Assembly (NCBI GenBank): GCA_016293225.1
Contig: JAEDEQ010000019.1
Span: 1-25,842, forward strand
DNA: 25,842 bases
Direction: 5' to 3'
DNA from: Clostridiaceae bacterium
GTDB taxonomy: Bacteria; Bacillota; Clostridia; Oscillospirales; Acutalibacteraceae
The notes under the pieces were generated by a model. The model saw nothing but the letters and a program-made list of their open reading frames with translations, did not search any database and was not told the origin of the DNA. This document shows positions 14,239-20,444 of this stretch, in pieces (within the stretch, counting starts at the first letter, position 1; each line of letters opens with the position of its first letter). The position numbers and the translations under genes were made by a program.

Positions 14239-15279
14239 TTATAAAATCAGTTCATAACGTTTGAGAACAAAATCAACTATCACCTGTGACCGTACCTTCA
14301 TGTTGAGTTTATTCAGTACATTCCGAATAAGCTCTTCGGTCACAACCGGAAGCAGTTCCCGATACTCCGGATGATTAGCAAGCAGTTCATTGAAAAGCCT
14401 TATCAGCAGATCATTTTTCGTCGGCATTTTCGGGTATCCGCGGGAAATCAACGCCATGTTGTTGTCAAAATTCGGGGCAAAGCCTGTCAATTCTCCGGTG
14501 TGAGGGTCACGCAAAACACCGTAATTGTTCGTGTGACGATCCGGGTTTGCAAGAATCGTATCCAAAAAGATCATACGGACATAATCCGGAACGGCGGTAG
14601 GACAAAGCCTATGAAGCATTTGAACATTAGCTTCATAGTCTTCATCATCTCCCATATAAGAGGACGCCGGCTCAAAGTTGACACTCGCACCGTTTGTAAA
14701 GTCAAGAGACATAATACAGCCATCACCGCGTTGGTAGTCGGCCATTAGAAAGCCAAGGGCTTTTCCCAATTCACAGGCAAACAGCTCGGAAAACATTTCG
14801 TTGTGATTTGCTTTTTTATAAAGCCACCACTTTCCGTCCTTCAATTTCCAGCACTTTTCAAAAGAGCCGATGTTAGTAAGCTCCGGTGTGCGGGAACGCT
14901 TGCTGTTTGCAGCCTTGTTGAAGCTGTCATAAGTACCGCGAAGGGCAAGGTTTGAAAAGTAATCATCGCTGAAGCGGATTTCTTCATATTGTAAATCGGA
15001 GCCAATCGGACGCACCCAATAAGTGTCTGTGACGGTTGCGGCATTGACATAAATGACAGTCGAAGCATCGTCTTTTTCCGTCAATCTCAACGCTTTCTTT
15101 AATAGCCTGCTGTTTGCCCGGTGACTGTCAATCGCGCGGCTTTCCAGCCACATTTCAGCGTTACGGATTCTTTTCAGAAACAGCGGAAGCAGGTCTTCTC
15201 TGACAACAGAAAGCTCCCCGTTCTGCCACAAAGCCACAACGGTATTGGTGCTGAGAATTTCAAAATCTCCTGTTGCCAT
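14239..15279 (-). CDS. HipA-like Ser/Thr kinase domain protein, orphan
   Basis: This 346-aa protein carries the conserved features of the HipA C-terminal kinase fold: catalytic loop NPDRHTNNYG with Asp247 and Asn252, metal-binding Asp272 in NFDNN, and an ATP-site lysine at 155/156 in WWLYKKA after a TNIGSF loop. Residues 160-175 give the helix with the pairing Glu. The N-terminal 130 residues differ from classical HipA. HipA toxins phosphorylate tRNA synthetases or other proteins and are normally paired with a HipB HTH antitoxin. None is adjacent on either side, so a toxin role is unproven. AGGAGG lies 7 nt before the ATG. It follows the glycosidase after 44 nt and is probably co-transcribed with it. 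Confidence 0.82.
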   Translation of the reverse strand: MATGDFEILSTNTVVALWQNGELSVVREDLLPLFLKRIRNAEMWLESRAIDSHRANSRLLKKALRLTEKDDASTVIYVNAATVTDTYWVRPIGSDLQYEEIRFSDDYFSNLALRGTYDSFNKAANSKRSRTPELTNIGSFEKCWKLKDGKWWLYKKANHNEMFSELFACELGKALGFLMADYQRGDGCIMSLDFTNGASVNFEPASSYMGDDEDYEANVQMLHRLCPTAVPDYVRMIFLDTILANPDRHTNNYGVLRDPHTGELTGFAPNFDNNMALISRGYPKMPTKNDLLIRLFNELLANHPEYRELLPVVTEELIRNVLNKLNMKVRSQVIVDFVLKRYELIL

Positions 15280-15323
15280 AATACTGCCTCCTTTTGTGTG
15301 TTATTAAAAATCATCTTACACGG

Positions 15324-16601
15324 TTAAGCAATCAAAAGACCGTTGATTTTTCGGATAACAAATTTGAACATTTCAATAATGTTGCCTATTATGCGTAAAA
15401 GGCTGTTAACCCCCTTATCAATTAAACTATCTGCTTCATTTGTAACGGTAACAGGTACACTGTCTATAACCTCGCCGTTAACAACATAGTTGAGGTTTAC
15501 TGTGCCTTCTTTTTCTTTTGCAAAGAAGATTGAACCCTTAAGTGTGCCGTAGGACTCATCCTCAACAACAAGCCGACCTTTGGGAAGGTTGGCTTTAAAG
15601 CCGTTTTCGTCACAGCCCACATAATTAATGGCTATAGCGTCAAGAGGGTAAACAGTGTATTCTGTTTCGCTAAAGGCGATGTGGTCAAATTCATTTGTGG
15701 GCTTTGCACTTGTGCAAACCATTAAAGAGGTTGCTATGGGACGGGCAAAGCCGTAACAAGGGTTGTTTCTTATTACAGTGCCGGAGAGAGCTTCACGCTG
15801 AGTCATAAAGGTTGAAGAACCGCCGCCATCAAGTGAGAGAACGTCTACACAGCCTAAAGCCATCATTGTGTAAGCCTGTTCCTGAAGCGTCATGCCGCAT
15901 GAGTCAGGTGACTGTCTGCCGTCGGAAACCATGAATACAACAGTACCGTCTTCCTTAATGCCTACGGCTGTTCTCGGATGAACGGCATTGTCTGAAATAT
16001 TAAGATAAACTCCGTTTTCAACAAGGCGATACATACCGGAAATCGCTTCCTTAACATCGTCGGTTCTTTCGCCGTGTCTTCTTATAACGGCTGTGCCGTC
16101 ATTGAGAATTGCAAAAAAGCCGTTCTGAAGATCTCTTCCGGAATTATGCAGCACTTTTCCGTCCATAATAAGCAGGCCCGCCGGCTCACCCGTCCTTGTG
16201 TTATAGCCGTCGCCGTTAACAGCCGCAACAACATTTACACCTCGGTTCGCTTCGGCAAAATTTACCTGCTCAGGCAAGGTTAACATTCCGTAATCAGAGG
16301 GATTGCCGTCACATTTATTGTATCCGGCAATAATGGAAAGATCTTTGTTTTTCAAGTCAACTTCATAAATGTAATTTTTAATCTGGTTGTCTTCTGATGT
16401 GTTGTTGAGAACAACATACTTTTCGGTAACACCTTTTGTAACGGTGTAGTATTTTTCCTCTGTTACAATTCCATCAGGATAAAGGAGGGCTTCATCAATC
16501 AGGTTAGCCGCAAAAGCACCCGAAAGCATGAATGGGAGAAGCAATAAAACAGAAAGTATTACTGCTATTGATTTTTTCATGGGTTTTGAAAATTTTGACA
16601 T
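15324..16601 (-). CDS. Secreted phosphodiester glycosidase (NAGPA domain) with amphipathic C-terminal tail
   Basis: This 425-aa protein begins with a signal peptide (about 1-31, ending SGAFA). Residues about 60-300 form a phosphodiester glycosidase (NAGPA) domain, with AAVNGDGYN (126-134), HPRTAVGI (208-215), VSDGRQ (225-230) and LSLDGGGSST (255-264). The family includes the mammalian uncovering enzyme that removes GlcNAc from GlcNAc-phospho-mannose; in Firmicutes the substrates are probably cell-envelope sugar phosphodiesters. Residues 300-390 look like a small beta domain. The last 30 residues (about 396-425, with NSLLRIIGNIIEMFKFVI) form an amphipathic or hydrophobic helix that could anchor the enzyme to the membrane surface. 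The ribosome site before the ATG is weak (GAAGTG). The promoter is at 16665-16693. Confidence 0.9.
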   Translation of the reverse strand: MSKFSKPMKKSIAVILSVLLLLPFMLSGAFAANLIDEALLYPDGIVTEEKYYTVTKGVTEKYVVLNNTSEDNQIKNYIYEVDLKNKDLSIIAGYNKCDGNPSDYGMLTLPEQVNFAEANRGVNVVAAVNGDGYNTRTGEPAGLLIMDGKVLHNSGRDLQNGFFAILNDGTAVIRRHGERTDDVKEAISGMYRLVENGVYLNISDNAVHPRTAVGIKEDGTVVFMVSDGRQSPDSCGMTLQEQAYTMMALGCVDVLSLDGGGSSTFMTQREALSGTVIRNNPCYGFARPIATSLMVCTSAKPTNEFDHIAFSETEYTVYPLDAIAINYVGCDENGFKANLPKGRLVVEDESYGTLKGSIFFAKEKEGTVNLNYVVNGEVIDSVPVTVTNEADSLIDKGVNSLLRIIGNIIEMFKFVIRKINGLLIA

Positions 16602-16664
16602 TTAATACACTTCTTTCTTCTCGATAGTTAAGTACAATTAATGGCATTTAAAACTACATGAGTT

Positions 16665-16693
16665 ATTATACATGCTAAAAAAGCAAAGTGCAA
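16665..16693 (-). promoter_or_regulatory. Sigma-A promoter of the phosphodiester glycosidase gene
   Basis: On the minus strand TTGCAC (16693-16688), a 17-bp spacer and TATAAT (16670-16665), with TG directly before the -10. The leader is about 60 nt. The rest of 16694-16800 shows nothing recognisable. Confidence 0.75.
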
Positions 16694-16807
16694 TATATTG
16701 GAATCAAAATTTGTATGTACTGTTAAAAAAATATACGATTTTTGTCATGACTGTTTCGGCATTGCATTTGCATAGGTAGAAATATCAAAATAACAAATCC
16801 CTTTGGC

Positions 16808-16831
16808 TTTCAGTATCAATTTCAGTATCAA
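16808..16831. repeat. Perfect 12-bp tandem duplication
   Basis: TTTCAGTATCAA occurs twice in direct succession (16808-16819 and 16820-16831). It lies just downstream of the guaA-like terminator at the distal end of the proposed island. Confidence 0.6.
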
Positions 16832-16835
16832 CGGC

Positions 16836-16878
16836 AAATAAAAGACCCCGGAAGCCTGGTAAACAGGGCATTCCGGGG
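16836..16878 (-). terminator. Terminator, possibly the original guaA terminator displaced by the island
   Basis: CCCCGGAA (16846-16853) pairs with TTCCGGGG (16871-16878), with further partial pairing inside, and TCTTTTATTT follows on the minus strand. It begins 7 bp past the guaA-like repeat at 16885-16899, the same order seen at the true guaA end. Confidence 0.75.
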
Positions 16879-16884
16879 ATAGGG

Positions 16885-16899
16885 TTATTATTCCCACTC
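16885..16899 (-). repeat. Putative attR: copy of the guaA 3' end
   Basis: On the minus strand this reads GAGTGGGAATAATAA. It matches 14 of 15 bases with the end of guaA at 20430-20444 (GAGTGGGAATGATAA). In guaA the motif encodes the final Glu-Trp-Glu and stop. Here it belongs to no guaA gene. Confidence 0.6.
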
Positions 16900-16965
16900 G
16901 CTCCCAAAAACTGTAACTTAAACAATTTTGTATGGGTATTTTTACTCATATTATCGGGAGTGTTC

Positions 16966-17060
16966 AGATTATCCATAAAATATGGACTGTCAAGATTTTT
17001 GTTGTCATCGTGTTGTCACGCTGACAAGGATATTATAAGCGATATGCCGTATAATTACAA
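16966..17060 (-). promoter_or_regulatory. Regulatory cluster at the island end: two promoters and two palindromes
   Basis: First promoter: TTGTAA (17060-17055), 17 bp, TATAAT (17037-17032). Its start point would fall in the palindrome TTGTCACGCTGACAA (17013-17027, 6-bp arms). A second possible promoter, TTGACA (16993-16988), 16 bp, TAATCT (16971-16966), overlaps the palindrome TCCATAAAATATGGA (16972-16986). TTGTCA also occurs at 17002-17007. No convincing gene lies downstream before the terminator at 16846-16878; a 63-codon frame starting at 16976 has no ribosome site and runs through the terminator. A short RNA of about 120 nt is possible. Confidence 0.4.
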
Positions 17061-17068
17061 TGCTTTTA

Positions 17069-18391
17069 TTATTCAGTAGGAGGAATAGGTGGCATAACAG
17101 TAAACATTGATTTTAACTCATCAACAGTTCCTGCTTTTACCCACGCAGGCATTCCATTTTTCCACACCAAACTATCAAGGGTTAATTGGCCTGTGGTAGC
17201 CATCTTTTGCAACACATTTAGATCATAAGGCCCTGTTGCTTGTCCGTTCACTGCAATATGATATGTGACAGTAGGAATGGGTGGAGGTGTTGCCCCACTC
17301 GGTGAGACTTGGTTAGCACCAGCCATAGAGTTGTTCATAATTCCTGCTATATTCTGCCCTACAGCTCCGCCGACTGCCATACTCGCCATCATAGCGGCAG
17401 GATTAAAGCCTGCGCTGCCATTACCTAAATCAACTCCACCGGCACCGTTTTCACCCATATGTCCCAGAGCCTCAGCACCTGCAACGCCAACTTCTGCCTG
17501 CTTTTCAACTTGGAAAGCGCCGATATTAGCAGACTGTGTCTGTTTATGCATCGCATATTGACCTTCTTCACGCTGAATACGTAGCCTTTCAACATAATCC
17601 GCTGTTTCGGCTTGTACTTTGGCAGCAGTAATGTCTTTGGTTACAGCCATTAACTGTCTGTAGCCTTCGCTTGATTTGTCAATTTCTATTGCGCCTATGT
17701 CCACGCCGGAAACATCTACGCCAAAAGTTTCTTTTAATCTTTCGCTTATGTCATATTCAGCCACATCGTTGATTTGTGCAGTCTTGGTCTCAATTTGAAC
17801 CAAAGGAATGTCATTTACAGCGGGAGCGTTAGCAACCACATCTTTAACATATCTTGTTACAGCGTCACGAATCTGTTTCTGAAAATCCTCAAGATTAAAT
17901 GTGTTGAGTCTGTGCAGCTTTATGAACTGACGGTAATCGCTGATTTTAAAGCTGATAGTTCCTCTTACGGCTACCGGAACGCCGAAATCAGAAAACCTCG
18001 GATCACAAACATCAAAGAACGGAACTCCAAACTTCACCTGTATAATCTGTGCAAGATTAATGAAGTAAACTTCGGCTTGGAACGGAGTTCCGCCCTCATA
18101 TGCCAAGCCTACAATACTTGCAAGAACAGGGAAGTTATCAGTTTTGATAATTTGATCGAATGGGCCTACAATGAAGTCCTGCATGGTTCCATTCTTCTGC
18201 TTATAAACAAAAACGGCAACTTCACCATCTTTTACTCGCAGAGAAGAACCCCAGCGAATTGCATTTTCTCTGTTGTTGTTTCCTTGTTGCGTTCCGGCAG
18301 GATGCCACTTCCATATTAAATATGACGGCTCGTCACAGCGTATTTCATCCATAAAGCCGCCTTTGCGATTATTTCTATCAAATAATCCCAT
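17069..18391 (-). CDS. SPFH-domain protein with C-terminal GYF_2 domain (virion core protein-like, YdjI type)
   Basis: This 440-aa protein has no signal peptide or membrane helix. Residues about 25-250 match the SPFH domain of the so-called virion core protein group (MGLFDRNNRKGGFMDEI, IVGPFDQIIKTDNFP). Residues 250-300 are helical, 305-370 a Gly/Ala/Met/Pro-rich linker, and 376-430 a GYF_2 domain (NGQATGPYDLNVLQKMA, then PAWVKAG), a probable peptide-binding module. In Bacillus, YdjI of this group acts with YdjG/YdjH and PspA in the membrane-stress network. AAGGAG lies 8 nt before the ATG. It follows the zinc-ribbon membrane protein after 17 nt, so both are surely co-expressed. It lies inside the proposed island. 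It is not close to the QmcA-like SPFH protein at 4541. Confidence 0.88.
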   Translation of the reverse strand: MGLFDRNNRKGGFMDEIRCDEPSYLIWKWHPAGTQQGNNNRENAIRWGSSLRVKDGEVAVFVYKQKNGTMQDFIVGPFDQIIKTDNFPVLASIVGLAYEGGTPFQAEVYFINLAQIIQVKFGVPFFDVCDPRFSDFGVPVAVRGTISFKISDYRQFIKLHRLNTFNLEDFQKQIRDAVTRYVKDVVANAPAVNDIPLVQIETKTAQINDVAEYDISERLKETFGVDVSGVDIGAIEIDKSSEGYRQLMAVTKDITAAKVQAETADYVERLRIQREEGQYAMHKQTQSANIGAFQVEKQAEVGVAGAEALGHMGENGAGGVDLGNGSAGFNPAAMMASMAVGGAVGQNIAGIMNNSMAGANQVSPSGATPPPIPTVTYHIAVNGQATGPYDLNVLQKMATTGQLTLDSLVWKNGMPAWVKAGTVDELKSMFTVMPPIPPTE

Positions 18392-18408
18392 AACAACAAC
18401 TCCTTTTT

Positions 18409-19857
18409 TTAGTCCTCGGAGGGTATTTCAACATGTATTTCCATTACATTAAAAACCTTTAAATGAATAGTAAGTTCATATCCATCTTTATTAAAAGCTT
18501 TAAAAAAGTCATCTTCTCTTGCATAGTCTACAGTAAAGCCTTTTTTCATACAAGCATCTACATATGCAGAAAATGCCGATTGATTAACATTATCTATATT
18601 TACACCAAAAGAATCGGATGTATCACTCCATATTCGACCTACCAATGTTTCTGGAACCGGCACTTGTTTGGCAACAGTGCTTGACGGCCAATAAAATTCC
18701 GCCATTTTTTCGGGCACATCCAAAAATAGACTTAATTCTTGTTCATCTTTATCGTAAATAATATCTAAAGAATACTTATCTGCATTATAAGAATAAAAAA
18801 CACTATCCGTTTTAGTGGTATGGAGAGTAAACCCCTTAGCTTTGCATTGTTTTACATAGTTCTCAAAATGTTCCTGTGTAACTTTATATAAATCAATGCT
18901 AAATCTATCTTCATTATCCATTACAATTTTTCCATACTCTGTCTCTGGCAAGGGAAGATATGTGCTTAATCCCGAATTCGGCCATTCATAGGTGCTGTTG
19001 TAATCGGCATCGTCATAACTGCCAGATACGGATGAATGGCTACTATCAAAAATATAACCTATACCTTTAAATAAAGAACCGTTTATTAAAACAAAGGCAA
19101 GAAATACAACAATTATTGTTGCACCGATAATTGCACGCACCTTGACGCTTCTATCAACCTTACTTTTGCTTGCAGTAATATCAGCGTAAGTTGACTCAAC
19201 TATCTTATCACCTTTAAGTATGATACTTGCCCTTTGGTTAAGTTGTTCTGCTTTCGTATTCCAAAGGTTAGACCAAAACAAAGTTTTCTTATTGAATTTT
19301 TCGGAAGCAAGGAATGCCATTTTAGATTTAGTAAACATCATTGCTTCAATGGTTGCTTCACGCTCATTAGGAAAAATGTAATTTTCGATTAAAGCTGCTT
19401 TTCTCTTTTCATTCGCAGACAACACCGGAACACTCTTAGGAAACAAGAAAGGCTTAATCAATGGAAATGTCAAATATATTACTAATGGAATAAATGCTGT
19501 AAATATATTCAATATAACCCACAAAATCTTTTTTCTTTCACTCCAAACTTTCCACCCCGTTTTAGGTGGCTCTGGATCATTGGCGATTGCGTTATCATAT
19601 TCATTTATTGCATCAATAAATCCTTTAAGTGAAGAAGATACATTTTGTGAATTTATTTCGTGTCCGCAGGCAGGACAAATTGCTGTAAAACTGGGAATTA
19701 CCTCACCACAATTAGGGCATTTATGTATTTCACCCGCAAAAGTTGTTTTGCGTTGATTTAGGTTTTCGTTTTCCGGTGAATTTGTAGCAGAGCCACAGCT
19801 ATGACAAAATTTAGCGTCATCGTCCAATTTTTGGCCGCACTTAATGCAAAATGACAT
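18409..19857 (-). CDS. Double zinc-ribbon membrane protein with two DUF6591-like domains
   Basis: This 482-aa protein opens with two zinc ribbons: Cys4, 7, 18 and 21, then Cys47, 50, 61 and 64. Hydrophobic segments lie at about 111-140 and 241-258. After the second come two homologous domains of about 90 residues (291-380 and 388-478). They share the pattern WP..(S/T)......P(L/V)PET..G.I, then F..YV..C..KGFT and an alternating strand region ending with a Val-Pro or Ile-Pro. They resemble DUF6591 and probably arose by duplication. The topology would place the ribbons and the 140-240 segment in the cytoplasm and the repeats outside, although the first hydrophobic stretch could be a hairpin. Codon and base use is clearly AT-rich. 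GGAGAT precedes the ATG. Function unknown; the SPFH gene follows 17 nt later. Confidence 0.82.
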   Translation of the reverse strand: MSFCIKCGQKLDDDAKFCHSCGSATNSPENENLNQRKTTFAGEIHKCPNCGEVIPSFTAICPACGHEINSQNVSSSLKGFIDAINEYDNAIANDPEPPKTGWKVWSERKKILWVILNIFTAFIPLVIYLTFPLIKPFLFPKSVPVLSANEKRKAALIENYIFPNEREATIEAMMFTKSKMAFLASEKFNKKTLFWSNLWNTKAEQLNQRASIILKGDKIVESTYADITASKSKVDRSVKVRAIIGATIIVVFLAFVLINGSLFKGIGYIFDSSHSSVSGSYDDADYNSTYEWPNSGLSTYLPLPETEYGKIVMDNEDRFSIDLYKVTQEHFENYVKQCKAKGFTLHTTKTDSVFYSYNADKYSLDIIYDKDEQELSLFLDVPEKMAEFYWPSSTVAKQVPVPETLVGRIWSDTSDSFGVNIDNVNQSAFSAYVDACMKKGFTVDYAREDDFFKAFNKDGYELTIHLKVFNVMEIHVEIPSED

Positions 19858-19927
19858 TTTCCTTATCTCCTCTCATATAAAAGTTATATATTGGATTATG
19901 TAAAAATAACCGCATCAAAACGCGGAC

Positions 19928-20140
19928 TTATTCATTGTTAGTTCTCACAGCATCGCAAATATCACCGATATTACAATCTAGATATTCACAAATTCGCAAA
20001 AGAACAGATAACGCCACTTCTTCATTTCGCCTTAGTTTCGTCATTGTTCCGGTAGCAATATTAAGATCTTTTCGCAGCGTAGCAGGGGAGATTTCTTTTT
20101 CAACAAGAATTATCCATAGCTTTTTATAACTTATCCGCAA
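19928..20140 (-). CDS. Small XRE-type HTH regulator
   Basis: The predicted protein is 70 aa, starting at TTG (20140): ISYKKLWIILVEKEISPATL, then a second helix pair TGTMTKLRRNEEVALSVLLR and the end EYLDCNIGDICDA. This is the compact Cro/C1-type HTH family in which almost the whole protein is the DNA-binding domain. GGGAGG lies 8 nt before the TTG. A GTG nine bases upstream overlaps that ribosome site and is less likely. The promoter at 20178-20206 is a perfect consensus, so it should be strongly expressed unless repressed, perhaps by itself. It is the first gene of the proposed island, 70 bp ahead of the zinc-ribbon gene. Confidence 0.85.
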   Translation of the reverse strand: MRISYKKLWIILVEKEISPATLRKDLNIATGTMTKLRRNEEVALSVLLRICEYLDCNIGDICDAVRTNNE

Positions 20141-20177
20141 ACTACGCACCTCCCGAAATCAACACTTATTAATTTTT

Positions 20178-20206
20178 ATTATATAAGTATAACGCTATTT
20201 TGTCAA
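20178..20206 (-). promoter_or_regulatory. Perfect consensus sigma-A promoter of the HTH gene and island operon
   Basis: On the minus strand TTGACA (20206-20201), exactly 17 bp, TATAAT (20183-20178). All twelve consensus positions match. It is the strongest promoter in the window by sequence. Confidence 0.88.
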
Positions 20207-20261
20207 TGATTATAATGTGTTTTATCGCTAAAATTCGCAAGAAGTTGAGAACAGTATAATA

Positions 20262-20285
20262 GCGGCAAGGATTTCTCCCTGCCGC
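20262..20285. other. GC-rich hairpin in the guaA-HTH intergenic region
   Basis: GCGGCA (20262-20267) pairs with TGCCGC (20280-20285), with extra GG/CC pairing inside. There is no T-run on either side, so it may be part of the island end or a structured RNA rather than a terminator. The rest of 20207-20380 shows no gene; a small TGTTGTT/AACAACA stem lies at 20347-20364. Confidence 0.35.
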
Positions 20286-20380
20286 CGTTGTGCTTATACC
20301 GTGTAAATCAATTCTGCATTTACAATTTCCGTTGCACAATTGCAGATGTTGTTTTATAACAACAACGGTACTATGACAAA

Positions 20381-20422
20381 GCAAAAACGCCCGAAAACCA
20401 AGTATAATCAAGGCTTTCGGGC
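20381..20422 (-). terminator. guaA terminator
   Basis: GCCCGAAAACC (20389-20399) pairs with GGCTTTCGGGC (20412-20422), and the minus-strand transcript continues GTTTTTGC. If the guaA-end repeat is an attachment site, this terminator belongs to the island and restores guaA transcription termination. Confidence 0.88.
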
Positions 20423-20429
20423 TTGGATT

Positions 20430-20444
20430 TTATCATTCCCACTC
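20430..20444 (-). repeat. Putative attL at the guaA stop codon
   Basis: On the minus strand GAGTGGGAATGATAA covers the last codons and the stop (TGA) of guaA. It is repeated with one mismatch at 16885-16899. Confidence 0.6.

Larger units (their letters stand above)
16886..20444. mobile_element. Putative small genomic island in the guaA 3' end, integrase absent
   Basis: The island is bounded by the guaA-end repeats at 16885-16899 and 20430-20444, each followed on the minus strand by a terminator. The enclosed DNA is visibly more AT-rich than the purA/guaA and ftsEX regions, most clearly at 18409-20200. It carries an HTH regulator, a zinc-ribbon membrane protein and an SPFH-GYF_2 protein, all on the minus strand. 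The guaA 3' end is a known integration hot spot for tyrosine-recombinase islands. No integrase or fragment of one was seen, so this would be a decayed or satellite-type element. The alternative is a chance repeat beside ordinary accessory genes. Confidence 0.5.

Noticed and set aside
16785..16976. 63-codon minus-strand frame
   Set aside because: No ribosome site, and it runs through the guaA-like repeat and a terminator hairpin, so it is better explained as non-coding junction DNA.
20196..20207. 0A box-like TTTTGTCAAT at the HTH promoter
   Set aside because: One mismatch to the box, and it is fully explained as the reverse of a consensus -35 hexamer.
20169..20411. 80-codon minus-strand frame between guaA and the HTH gene
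   Set aside because: It crosses the guaA terminator and the HTH promoter, with no ribosome site or family likeness.
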